This document shows, piece after piece, positions 40,577-48,901 of a DNA stretch of 64,000 nucleotides; position 1 is the stretch's first letter, and every line of letters starts with the position of its first letter. The translations under genes and the position numbers were made by a program. The notes beneath the pieces are model-generated. The model did no database searches and was not told where the DNA came from. It was given only the letters and a program-made list of their open reading frames with translations. The stretch is from JAYPUA01 sp038133845 (GTDB lineage: Bacteria; SAR324; NAC60-12). The DNA is taken from NCBI GenBank assembly GCA_038133845.1, contig JAYPUA010000010.1, forward strand, positions 1 through 64,000. The letters run 5' to 3'.

Positions 40577-41856
40577 CAAAACTGGCTGGAGTAGCGCTGC
40601 AACAGTTCCATTTCGCTCATGGACTCCGTCAGAGTGATTTCATGACGTTTGTTGAGCAGGTAGGTGTGCAGGAACTCCTTGGAGAAGCCTGCACGAAAGG
40701 AGGCATCCGCCTCCAGGGCATCCAGAGAGGCGGCCAGGGTTTCCGGAAGTCGCCGCACTCCCGTCGATGGATCCTGTTCCACCTGATGAGTTGGCAGGGA
40801 CACCAGGGGAGGCCCCTGTTCCTTCAACCCCAGCATCCCTGCCCGGATCACGGCGGCAAGCATCAGATAGGGATTGGCCGTCGCGTCTGCAGTCCGAAAC
40901 TCAAAGTGCGTGCTCTCTGGCCCCTCCCCGATCCGCGTCATCCGGATCGCCGCCTTGCGGTCCTGCTCCGCAAAGTTGTTGAAGTAGGCGGTCCAACGTG
41001 GCGGACGGTAGCGCATCGCCGAAATGACGCTTGGAGAGCTGAAGGCCAGCACCGCCTCGATGTGTCCCAGGATGCCCTGCAGGAACGAAGATGCCTGTGC
41101 TGAAGGCTTCCCCGAGGGGTCGCAGTTCCGGGGACTTCCGTCCGTCCCCTGCAGGGAGAAGTGAACGTGCAGGCCGCTCCCCACCTTTCCGGGATCGACG
41201 ATTGGAGAGAAGGACAACCTCCGCTCCTTCCGCTGAGCGAGCAGGTCGGCAACCAGCCGGATCAGCGTCAGTTGATCTGCAGCCTCCATCGGGCTGTTCC
41301 GGCCCAGGGTCACCTCATACTGCGCGGCCCCGTTCTCGGCATGCAGGGACTTGAGCCTCACACCAGCCTGATCCAGCAGCCTTGCATAGTCAATGAGGAA
41401 GGGTTCCTCTTCGAAGAGCGAATCCAGCGTGTAGGCGTTCAGGGCCGTTCTGGGACTGTCCAGCAGGTAGAACTCTTGTTCCAGCCCCACCACCAGCCTC
41501 AGCCCCAGCTCTTCCAACTCCTGGATGGCCTGCTCCAGCACGCTCCGCGGACAGCTCACCCAAGGCTCGTCGCTCAGAGTCACCACCCTTCCCGGAAGCA
41601 GGCGTGTGACCGGGGCATCGGGAGCGACCTCCAGTTCAATGATCTGCTCCTGAGCCGGAACCATCAGCACGTCGCCAATCTCCGGAACCGGCGCGGGCGT
41701 CAGATCGCCAAAGCAGGTGATCAACGCGTTGCTTGGAATCCAGCCAAGGCGGACCTCCCGGGTGGAATGCCCCGGCTTGAGGATCAGGGACTTTCCCCGA
41801 ATCACTCCCGAAAGGTCCGGCTGATACAGGTGCAGAAACTCTGGTGTGCCTGCCAC
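40576..41856 (-). CDS. glutamine-synthetase-like gamma-glutamyl ligase
   Basis: A 426-aa GlnA-family ligase. Family marks are DLSGVIRGK near the start, VGLEQEFYLL with metal-binding glutamates, LHAENGAAQYEVTLG, GSGLHVHFSL with the ATP/metal histidine, RPPRWTAYF in place of the usual glutamate-site motif, and FEFRTADATANPYLMLAAVI. Relatives such as PuuA and aniline or isopropylamine ligases glutamylate amines, so this may activate an amine substrate in catabolism. The start is GTG 41856, preceded by GAGGAGG and 2 nt after the permease stop; a longer frame is the permease shadow. True glutamine synthesis is unlikely in this context. Confidence 0.83.
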   Translation of the reverse strand: MAGTPEFLHLYQPDLSGVIRGKSLILKPGHSTREVRLGWIPSNALITCFGDLTPAPVPEIGDVLMVPAQEQIIELEVAPDAPVTRLLPGRVVTLSDEPWVSCPRSVLEQAIQELEELGLRLVVGLEQEFYLLDSPRTALNAYTLDSLFEEEPFLIDYARLLDQAGVRLKSLHAENGAAQYEVTLGRNSPMEAADQLTLIRLVADLLAQRKERRLSFSPIVDPGKVGSGLHVHFSLQGTDGSPRNCDPSGKPSAQASSFLQGILGHIEAVLAFSSPSVISAMRYRPPRWTAYFNNFAEQDRKAAIRMTRIGEGPESTHFEFRTADATANPYLMLAAVIRAGMLGLKEQGPPLVSLPTHQVEQDPSTGVRRLPETLAASLDALEADASFRAGFSKEFLHTYLLNKRHEITLTESMSEMELLQRYSSQF

Positions 41857-41858
41857 GC

Positions 41859-42647
41859 TCAGCGCCTCCTCTGCGAGATGTGCCAGGGAATCATCATCCG
41901 CTCCAGCAAGGTGACCATGCCAAACATTCCCAGCCCCAGCAAGGTGAGCAGGAAGATCCCGGCAAAGGCCAGGTCCGGACGCATGTTTCCGGTGACGATC
42001 TGGATGTAGAAGCCCAGCCCCTGGTCGCTCCCAATGAACTCCGCAATCGCCGCCCCGACCGTGGCGTTGATCGCAGCATACTTGATCCCGACAAAGCACT
42101 GAGGCAGCGCGTACGGAATCCGGATCTTCAAAAACACCTTCCAGCCCGATGCCCCGGTAACCTTGGCAAACCGGTCCAACTCGGTGCTTAGCGAGCCAAA
42201 GGCCAAGATCGCGTTCAGGACAATCGGGAAGAAGCAAACCAGGAACACAATGATCACCTTGGGCAGCAGGCCAAATCCCAACCAGGAGATGAACAGCGGC
42301 GCAAAGGCAATCTTCGGCACCATCTCCACGCTGACAAAGAACGGATAGATCGTTCTGCGCAAAATGCTGGAAAAGGTGATCGCCAGCCCCAGAGGAAGCG
42401 CCAGCAGCACGGCGACCAGGAACCCGAGAATGGTCTCCAGCCCGGTGATGTAGGTATACTCCATCAGGCGCGGCAGATCAGCCGAGGCGTTGGAGACAAT
42501 GGCAGAGGGCTTGGTCAGGATGTACTCCGGGATCTCAAACCAGTCGATCGACTGCTCCCAGAACCAGAAGAACGCAATGAAGAAGGCGAACATCATCCAC
42601 GACTCGGACAGCCAGCGCCCGATGCGACTGAGCGTCTTGGCACTCAT
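41859..42647 (-). CDS. ABC permease (NitT/TauT family)
   Basis: Integral-membrane permease of 262 aa with about six transmembrane segments. It carries the family cytoplasmic loop (FAKVTGASGWKVFLKIRIPY) followed by ALPQCFVGIKYAAINATVGA. It resembles SsuC, TauC and ThiX permeases for sulfonates, nitrate or pyrimidine-like compounds. ATG 42647 overlaps the ATPase stop by four bases. It forms an importer with the neighbours at 42644 and 43471. Confidence 0.9.
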   Translation of the reverse strand: MSAKTLSRIGRWLSESWMMFAFFIAFFWFWEQSIDWFEIPEYILTKPSAIVSNASADLPRLMEYTYITGLETILGFLVAVLLALPLGLAITFSSILRRTIYPFFVSVEMVPKIAFAPLFISWLGFGLLPKVIIVFLVCFFPIVLNAILAFGSLSTELDRFAKVTGASGWKVFLKIRIPYALPQCFVGIKYAAINATVGAAIAEFIGSDQGLGFYIQIVTGNMRPDLAFAGIFLLTLLGLGMFGMVTLLERMMIPWHISQRRR

Positions 42648-43411
42648 ATCACCCCGTATCCCTGAAAGACCGCCTGGATGTCGGCCATGTAGGCGCCAAA
42701 GCGCGCCTCACGCTTGATCTCCAGATCCCTGGGGAACGGAAGATCCACCTCAATCACCTGATCGACCCGCCCGGGCCGCGGAGTGATGATGAAAATTCGA
42801 TTGGACATCTGAACCGCCTCCTCAATGCTGTGGGTCACCATCACCACCGTTGGACGCTCGTCCATCCAAAGCCGCTGCAGATCCCGGCGGATGTTCTCCC
42901 GGGTCATGGCATCCAGCTTGCCCAGAGGTTCATCCAGCAACAGCGTCTCCGGCTGATGAATGAGCGCCTGGCACAAAGCCGCACGCTGTTGCATTCCTCC
43001 GGAGAGTTCGTGTGGCATCATCTGCTCCATGCCGTCCAACGACACCGAGTTGAGCAACTCTTTCACCTTCGAAGTGTGGGCTTCCGGGTTCATGCCCCGC
43101 ATCTCTAGCTGAAGATGAATGTTTCCCAGAACGGAGCGCCAGGGGACCAGGGTGCTCTCCTGAAACATCACCCCCACATCGTTGCGAGGACGGTTCACCG
43201 GAGTCCCATTCAGGACGATGCTCCCGGTGGTCCGCTCCTCCAGCCCGGCAATCATCATCAGCAGAGTGGATTTGCCGCACCCGGAGGGTCCCAAAAGAGA
43301 GACGAAGTCCCCCTTGCCAATTTCCAGATCCGACGGGTCAACGGCATTGAGCGGACCGTCATCCGTCTCAAACACCTTGGAGACCCCTCGGAGGCTGATT
43401 GCAGTCGTCAA
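42644..43411 (-). CDS. ABC ATPase (NitT/TauT family)
   Basis: A 255-aa ATP-binding subunit: Walker A GPSGCGKST, Q-loop in VMFQESTLVPW, signature LSGGMQQR, Walker B LLLDEPLGKLD, and the H-loop histidine in VMVTHSIEEA. The start appears to be TTG 43411, since no ATG exists before the Walker A and the frame closes upstream; no clear ribosome site is seen. The neighbours are the binding protein 59 nt upstream and the permease. Confidence 0.92.
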   Translation of the reverse strand: MTTAISLRGVSKVFETDDGPLNAVDPSDLEIGKGDFVSLLGPSGCGKSTLLMMIAGLEERTTGSIVLNGTPVNRPRNDVGVMFQESTLVPWRSVLGNIHLQLEMRGMNPEAHTSKVKELLNSVSLDGMEQMMPHELSGGMQQRAALCQALIHQPETLLLDEPLGKLDAMTRENIRRDLQRLWMDERPTVVMVTHSIEEAVQMSNRIFIITPRPGRVDQVIEVDLPFPRDLEIKREARFGAYMADIQAVFQGYGVI

Positions 43412-43470
43412 GTCAAAGCACGAAGGTGGGGACCTCCAGAGAAGATCCCCGTTTTCAATGAGTCAGGGAA

Positions 43471-44460
43471 TCAGGGAATGAACTGGTTGGTGTAGAAGGC
43501 CGATGCCGGCTGATTGGTCTTCAGATCATTGAAGTCCTTCATCAAAGAGAGCATGTCGCTCCAATCGGATGCGACGTGGAGCCCCAACCGCTTGCTCGAG
43601 TTCCCCTTTGAGTACAGAATCCCCAGAGTCACATCCAGCACCGAGCGCGCCTGTGCCTTCCCAGCCTCTTCAGCCATCGTGCCTCCCACAATGTCAGCCA
43701 TGGAGTTGACCGCGGCATCCGGGTTGCGCTCGGTCTCCTGATACGCCACCACGGTAGCCCGGACGAAGCGCTCCACCAGCCCCGGATTGTTGGCCAGGGT
43801 ATCCTTGTGCGTGGTCACACAGTATCCCACCTGATTCACACCAAAGTCCGAGTAGGCGAAGGCAACAGGGTCCTCCCCACCGTTGGCCTTGATCTCCGCA
43901 GGCTTGTCGTCCAGCCCACCCAGAATCGCCACCGCACCTCCGGCTCCCTGCAGATAGCTCGATACCAGAGCGCCGTCCGGGACATTTGTCAAGTTGACAT
44001 CACTCACCGACATCCCGTTGTTCTTGAGCACCAGCGGGAAGAACGTGTTGACCCCCGCGTTGGCCGTGGTCAGGATCTTCTTGCCCTTCAGGTCACTCAC
44101 CGTTCGGACCCCGCTGTCCGGGCGCACCAGGATCGCTTCGGTTCCGGTGGCGTCAATCACCGCCACAGAGACGATCGGCGCACCCTTGGCTGCCAGGTTG
44201 ACCATCGCGGCACAGGAGCCGTAGGCAAAGTGACTGTCCTTGTTGGCCACCAGCCGGTGTGCTGAAGAGGAGCCGTTTCCAGACCGAATGTCCAGGTCGA
44301 TCCCTGCCGCCTTGTACAGGCCCTTGTCCTTGCCATAGGCAAACCCGGCGTGAGATCCGTAATACATCCAGTTCAGCCTTAGCCGAACCTCATCTGCCGC
44401 CTGAACCTGAAAGACCGTGGTCAGCAACAGGAAACTCGTCAAGGCAATCGCTTTTTTCAT
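43471..44460 (-). CDS. ABC substrate-binding protein (NMT1/THI5-like)
   Basis: A 329-aa periplasmic binding protein with a signal peptide (MKKAIALTSFLLLTTVFQVQ, cleavage after QAA). The NMT1/THI5-like core is LRLNWMYYGSHAGFAYGKDK, GLYKAAGIDLDIRSGNGSS, then GKKILTTANAGVNTFFPLVL. Members bind pyrimidine precursors, sulfonates, riboflavin-like or other small heterocyclic or amine compounds. ATG 44460 starts a seven-gene operon running to 37478 plus the GntR gene. The ligand is unknown, but the linked gamma-glutamyl ligase suggests an amine. Confidence 0.9.
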   Translation of the reverse strand: MKKAIALTSFLLLTTVFQVQAADEVRLRLNWMYYGSHAGFAYGKDKGLYKAAGIDLDIRSGNGSSSAHRLVANKDSHFAYGSCAAMVNLAAKGAPIVSVAVIDATGTEAILVRPDSGVRTVSDLKGKKILTTANAGVNTFFPLVLKNNGMSVSDVNLTNVPDGALVSSYLQGAGGAVAILGGLDDKPAEIKANGGEDPVAFAYSDFGVNQVGYCVTTHKDTLANNPGLVERFVRATVVAYQETERNPDAAVNSMADIVGGTMAEEAGKAQARSVLDVTLGILYSKGNSSKRLGLHVASDWSDMLSLMKDFNDLKTNQPASAFYTNQFIP

Positions 44461-44816
44461 GTGAACTCCTTGGAAGTGTGCAGCCCTTGGCTGCTTTTGA
44501 ATGATTCGAGGGCTGAGCCCCTCTGCCCACCCCATTCCTCCTGCATCTGCAACTCGAGAAGATTCTCTCCAATCACATTAGGTATGTTGTATACAACATC
44601 CAAAAGGAGAAGGTCAAACGGTTTTCTTCAAAATCGGAAACCTCCAATCAGGAAGCGGGTGTTCCTGTTCCAGCGGGAGGGCCGCGGCGACTCTGACCGT
44701 GAGCAAAGTGAGGGGTGGGTTGCGTCAGCATTGTGCTTTTTCGGAGATGCGCGCAGACTGGTGCGTCCCTTGCCTATTCCGCAACCCGTCCGGAACCTGA
44801 CCGCTCCCCTCTTCTG
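44461..44816. other. 356-bp intergenic region between binding protein and Bcr/CflA gene
   Basis: This divergent gap contains the 16-bp palindrome at 44584-44599, discussed separately. Apart from it I see no gene, no riboswitch-like conserved block and no strong hairpin. Short open frames exist but have neither ribosome sites nor family features. The plus-strand transporter must be expressed from its right part. Confidence 0.5.
44584..44599. promoter_or_regulatory. perfect 16-bp palindrome, likely GntR/FCD operator
   Basis: ATGTTGTATACAACAT is fully self-complementary. Its core TTGTATACAA is the form often bound by FCD-type GntR repressors such as VanR-like proteins. It lies 124 bp upstream of the binding-protein start, the first gene of an operon whose last gene is the frameshifted GntR regulator. 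Repression by that regulator is a strong inference. Confidence 0.75.
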
Positions 44817-46079
44817 ATGAAAGGAATACTGCCCTTGGACCAGCCTGCACCCTCAACATCCCTCCCGAACTCCAAAGATCTGGGGCTCTTTGAGTTTGTC
44901 ATCCTGGCAGCGATGATGCAGTCCCTGGTCGCGCTCTCTGTCGATGCAATGCTCCCGGCGTTGCCTCAGATCGGGCGCGACCTGCAGGTCGCGCGGGCGA
45001 ACGACACCCAGTTGGTGATCATGGCGATGTTCACCGGCTTCACGTTGGGGCAGTTGGCCTATGGACCGCTGTCCGACAGCCTGGGACGAAAGCGGCCAGC
45101 GTTTCTGGGGTTTGCCATCTATCTGCTGGGGAGCGCAGTCTGCATCTTCTCCACAACCCTGCCCATTCTATTGGCCGGGAGGGTGCTGCAAGGGCTCGGA
45201 ATTGCGGGTCCTCGGACGGTGATGAATGCCATCGTCCGCGACCTCTATCAAGGTCCGGAGATGGCCCGGGTGATCTCCTTCATCATGTCCGTCTTCATCC
45301 TGGTTCCTGCGATCGCCCCGACGATTGGTCAGGGGATTCTCCTGCTGGCCAGTTGGCGGGCGATCTTCGTGATGTTCGTCTTCGAGGGGCTCGCCGTGAT
45401 GACCTGGTTTGGCCTCCGACTCCGAGAGACGCTTCCGGAGGAGCGGCGCGTCCCGCTCTCTGTGAAAACCACGATCTCCGGAATCCGGGAAGTCTTCCGA
45501 ATCCGAGAAGCGCTGGGCTATACGCTGAGCACGGGCCTCGTCTTCAGCCCGTTCCTCGCGTACCTGAGCGGAGCGCAACAGATCTTCTCGGAAGTCTTTG
45601 ACAAAGCTGAGGAATTCCCTTACCTCTTTGCGATCCTGGCCCTCTCGCTGGGGACCGCCTCCTTGCTCAACTCCCGGCTCGTCAAGCGTTTTGGGATGTA
45701 CCAACTCTCCCTGATCAGCATCAGCGTCTACTCCATCAGCGCCATCGCCTTTCTGGTGCTCCTGGAGACGCTGTTTCCACAGCCCCCGCTGGTTATGTTC
45801 ATGGGCTACCTGATCCTGACCTTCCTCTGCATCGGCCTGCTTTTCGGAAACCTCAACGCTCTGGCCATGCAACCTCTTGGGCACATCGCCGGAGTCGGCG
45901 CCTCCGTGGTCGGAACCGTCTCCATGCTCATCTCCATCACCGTAGGCATCTTCATCGGCCAGTCCTTCGACGGAACCGTCTTTCCGCTGATCACCGGATT
46001 CGCGGTCTGTAGCTCGCTGGCAGCCCTGATCATGCTCTGGACTCAGCAAGGCCAGCCGCCACAACTTCACACACCCTGA
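44817..46079 (+). CDS. MFS transporter, Bcr/CflA type (first)
   Basis: A 420-aa major-facilitator transporter with about 12 membrane helices. MFTGFTLGQLAYGPLSDSLG and RKRP are the conserved loop between helices 2 and 3, and RVLQGLGIAGPRTVMNAIVR is the motif around helix 5, both characteristic of the Bcr/CflA drug-resistance branch. ATG 44817 was chosen; the frame is open for 34 codons upstream, without a clear ribosome site at either. It may export a metabolite of the neighbouring operon or a drug. A paralogous transporter lies at 47620 on the opposite strand. Confidence 0.88.
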   Translation: MKGILPLDQPAPSTSLPNSKDLGLFEFVILAAMMQSLVALSVDAMLPALPQIGRDLQVARANDTQLVIMAMFTGFTLGQLAYGPLSDSLGRKRPAFLGFAIYLLGSAVCIFSTTLPILLAGRVLQGLGIAGPRTVMNAIVRDLYQGPEMARVISFIMSVFILVPAIAPTIGQGILLLASWRAIFVMFVFEGLAVMTWFGLRLRETLPEERRVPLSVKTTISGIREVFRIREALGYTLSTGLVFSPFLAYLSGAQQIFSEVFDKAEEFPYLFAILALSLGTASLLNSRLVKRFGMYQLSLISISVYSISAIAFLVLLETLFPQPPLVMFMGYLILTFLCIGLLFGNLNALAMQPLGHIAGVGASVVGTVSMLISITVGIFIGQSFDGTVFPLITGFAVCSSLAALIMLWTQQGQPPQLHTP

Positions 46080-46147
46080 AATTTCAGCAGCTTGGCTCGG
46101 GAGCCCCCCCTTAACCTCCTCGGCGGATTTTTTTCATCATTTTTTAA

Positions 46148-46159
46148 ATTTACATAATA
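46148..46159. repeat. TTTACATAATAT motif in 46080-46310 gap
   Basis: Fourth copy of the AT-rich motif, within an AT-rich island at about 46130-46195 in otherwise GC-rich DNA, upstream of the putative barrel gene at 46311. It may mark a promoter or the site of an AT-preferring regulator. The rest of this 231-bp gap shows nothing else recognisable. Confidence 0.45.
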
Positions 46160-46310
46160 TTTAAATTTTATGATTAAAAATAACATCAATCAAAAGAGGG
46201 TGCACAAGTTCCCGGAAAATTTGGTGGAGCTTCCCAAGCTGTCGATTTTCGCAAGGATGTGGCTATGCTGGTGGCTCAAGCCTGCCTGTTCCTCGTGACC
46301 TGTTGCTGGA

Positions 46311-47603
46311 ATGCTGAACTTCACCTCGGCGGCGTCAAAGCCCCTTCTCCGTCATCCTCGTCTCTCCGGAGCGTTGCGATCTGTACGATGGGCACTCCTC
46401 GGTTTGGGGATGTTGGGGGGGCTGACCGGTACGGTCCAGGCCTTTGACGGGGCGATGCAGGTGGAGCACTCCTACCTGAATCCGGAGAACTTTCTGGACC
46501 TGCAGTCGTACCAGTTCGGGCCGCAAAAGGACCGAGCCTGGAGGAGGGCCGAGGAGGGCTGGAGAACCACCGGAGGCAGCCTGGGGCTGGACCTGCTCTA
46601 CACCCGACTGCAGGTGAAGCTTTGGGAGCGGTTGCCTCACGGGTTTGCGGCCGGCTTGTCTGTGGACCACGAGGAGTTCTACGAAATCAAGCCGCTACGC
46701 TATCAAGTCGAGGTGGAGTGGAGGCCCATAGCGCTTTGGGGAGTCTCGCTCATCGGCATGCCGTCCTACGACAAGCGCAACGCGGACCAGGGCGTGGCCC
46801 TGACGTTTGGACAGCGAACCGGTTCCTACTTGCGCGTGAGCCACCTACCGCAGAACCTCTTCTACAATGAAAAGAACCTCTACGACAACAGCAGCTTGAA
46901 CCCTCACCCGGTTGAGAATCAGGTCGAGGGTGCGTGGTTTGGAGAGTCCTGGGAGGCCGCCTTCCGGCAGCGTTGGGACCTGCCAAGCCAGTTCGAGGAT
47001 CCGGACCGATCCGTGACATTTCACCACCAGGGTCTGGAACGCTGGGCTCTGCTGGAGTACACCGACCGCCAGCAGCGGGTCTGGGGCTGGAAGCAACGGT
47101 TCCTGCAGTCCAGGAAGGCCCGGGAGGCTCCGCCGTCAGGGACATCACAGGACCGCCGAAGGCAAACGCTGGAGTGGCACTCGCAGACCCTGGAGGTGGA
47201 GTGTCCGGGCGAGAGTCTTGCGGCTCCGTCCGGCCAGAGCTACGGTCTGGGAATACGTTGGGATGTGTTCCGAAACCACTTGGTCGTCACAGCTGACCCG
47301 AAAAGCAGCGAGGATTTTCAGCTCACTACCCTCCAGATCTTCGGCAGTTGGCGTGATCCGGGCCCGGAACACGCCTGGGAGTATGGGCTCTACCTGGGCG
47401 CAGTGGAAAAGCGCATCGTCTACGAAGATCCGGGAACGCCCGCAGATCATGAGCCCTCCACTCAGGCCAAGCTGCGCGTCAGCTGGGATTTGCTGCATGC
47501 AGACGGACAGGGCTCCTGGATGATCACCACCACCTGGAACCTCGACGGTCTTCCCCGCGACTTCTGGGACGGCGGGAACATGACCTATCAGCGGACGTTT
47601 TGA
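46311..47603 (+). CDS. putative outer-membrane/secreted protein, unknown
   Basis: A 430-aa protein with a positively charged N terminus followed by a hydrophobic stretch (WALLGLGMLGGLTGTVQA), a signal peptide. If ATG 46311 is right the leader is long (~44 residues); TTG at 46374 would give a more usual one. The mature part has many beta-like stretches (VKLWERLPHGFAAGLSVDHE, YQVEVEWRPIALWGVSLIG) and the last residue is Phe (MTYQRTF), both typical of barrels. No family is recognised. It converges on a Bcr/CflA gene 17 nt away. Confidence 0.66.
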   Translation: MLNFTSAASKPLLRHPRLSGALRSVRWALLGLGMLGGLTGTVQAFDGAMQVEHSYLNPENFLDLQSYQFGPQKDRAWRRAEEGWRTTGGSLGLDLLYTRLQVKLWERLPHGFAAGLSVDHEEFYEIKPLRYQVEVEWRPIALWGVSLIGMPSYDKRNADQGVALTFGQRTGSYLRVSHLPQNLFYNEKNLYDNSSLNPHPVENQVEGAWFGESWEAAFRQRWDLPSQFEDPDRSVTFHHQGLERWALLEYTDRQQRVWGWKQRFLQSRKAREAPPSGTSQDRRRQTLEWHSQTLEVECPGESLAAPSGQSYGLGIRWDVFRNHLVVTADPKSSEDFQLTTLQIFGSWRDPGPEHAWEYGLYLGAVEKRIVYEDPGTPADHEPSTQAKLRVSWDLLHADGQGSWMITTTWNLDGLPRDFWDGGNMTYQRTF

Positions 47604-47619
47604 GCTGCGCGCTCACGCC

Positions 47620-48855
47620 TCACCCAGGCTCCACCGGGATGATCGGGGCCGGCGGGAGGAGTTTGCTGTAGTGCTGAGCCAGCAGCGCAGCCAGCGTCGA
47701 GCCTCCAGCCAGTGCCATCAGCACCAGCACCCCGCGGGCGAAGTCCTCGTAACCTCCCACCGCCACGACCATTGAACCGCCAAGCACCCCCAGCCCCATC
47801 TGCAGGGCGCCCACCATTCCAGAGGCACTGCCTCCCAACGGGCCTGCCGAGGCGATCGCCCCCATCGTCGCGTTAGCCATCACGAATCCGGCCGAAATGC
47901 CGAAGACCAGACAGGGCAGACCAATCAGGAGCGGGTGTCGCCACCCAAGCAGCGAAGGAAACAGGAGCGCGCTCATTGCCACCAGGGACAGCGCGCTTCC
48001 GGCCAGGGTCATCCGCTCCAGCCCCAACCCCTGCACGAAGCGCTTGGTGATGAAGTTCCCTGCCGTGTAGCCCACTGGAATCAGGGTGAACCAAAAGCCC
48101 ACCGAGGAAGCCTCCACTCCGATCCGGACATACTCGAAGGGCACAAAGCCGATCAGCGAGAGGAAGATCCCGGAGTTGCACGCCGAGGCGATCATGAAGG
48201 CCAGGAAGACCCGGTTGCTCAGCAGCTCCCGATGTTCTCGGGCCAGCGCCTTCAAGCGGACGTTCTGCAGCGGGTTGAGGTGGGTTTCCGGGAGACGCCA
48301 GAGGACCAGAACCAGAGGGATCCAGCCCGAGAGGGAGATCGCCGCCATGATGCCCCGCCAGCCAATCCAATCATTGATCAGCCCTCCGAACGCAAAGCTC
48401 ATCATCGGCACCACAACCATGATCCCGCTGATCGTGGCAAATGCTCCGGCGGCCTCCACGCGTCCGTAGGAGTCGTTGATGATTGCCCGGACGATGGACG
48501 CGATCGAAGCCGCCCCGAGCCCCTGAAGCACGCGGGCCAGCACCAGCAGCTCCAGCGAAGGTGCGACCGCTCCAGCGAGGCCTCCAAGTCCGTAGCAGAC
48601 CAGCCCCACCAGCAGCGGACGCCGACGTCCGTAGCGGTCTGAGAGCGGACCGTAGACCAGCTGAGAGAGTGCCAGAGCGATGAAGTATCCGGAGAGCAGC
48701 GCCTGAGAGGCCGCCTCGTCTGCCCCAAAATGAGAGGTGATGGAGTTCAGCGAGGGCGAGATGATGGTAATCCCGACCGCACCACAGCCCATGGTGACAG
48801 CCAGCAGCCAGATCGGGACTCTCCGGGGCTGGTTGGAGGAAGGGGTTGGGCTCAT
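47620..48855 (-). CDS. MFS transporter, Bcr/CflA type (second)
   Basis: A 411-aa major-facilitator transporter with about 12 membrane helices. ALALSQLVYGPLSDRYGRRR and ARVLQGLGAASIASIVRAII are the family motifs. ATG 48855 has GAGGTG upstream. It is similar to but clearly distinct from the transporter at 44817, so the two are old paralogues. It lies downstream of the secreted hydrolase gene, 46 nt away on the same strand, and may be co-transcribed with it. Confidence 0.89.
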   Translation of the reverse strand: MSPTPSSNQPRRVPIWLLAVTMGCGAVGITIISPSLNSITSHFGADEAASQALLSGYFIALALSQLVYGPLSDRYGRRRPLLVGLVCYGLGGLAGAVAPSLELLVLARVLQGLGAASIASIVRAIINDSYGRVEAAGAFATISGIMVVVPMMSFAFGGLINDWIGWRGIMAAISLSGWIPLVLVLWRLPETHLNPLQNVRLKALAREHRELLSNRVFLAFMIASACNSGIFLSLIGFVPFEYVRIGVEASSVGFWFTLIPVGYTAGNFITKRFVQGLGLERMTLAGSALSLVAMSALLFPSLLGWRHPLLIGLPCLVFGISAGFVMANATMGAIASAGPLGGSASGMVGALQMGLGVLGGSMVVAVGGYEDFARGVLVLMALAGGSTLAALLAQHYSKLLPPAPIIPVEPG

Positions 48856-48901
48856 TCAGGACACCTCTGGTGGGGAGCAGGTCGTGGGGAAAAGCGCTTG
48901 G

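Noticed and set aside
41857..42237. N-terminal extension of the glutamine-synthetase-like protein to 553 residues
   Set aside because: It overlaps the ABC permease gene; GAGGAGG and GTG 41856 give a normal N terminus.
44461..44816. Possible TPP riboswitch ahead of the NMT1/THI5-like binding protein
   Set aside because: No CUGAGA or related conserved core was found; a DNA palindrome explains the regulation better.
45168..46070. 300-codon minus frame opposite the first Bcr/CflA gene
   Set aside because: It is rich in Asp/Glu/Gln/Gly, typical of the complement of a membrane-protein gene.
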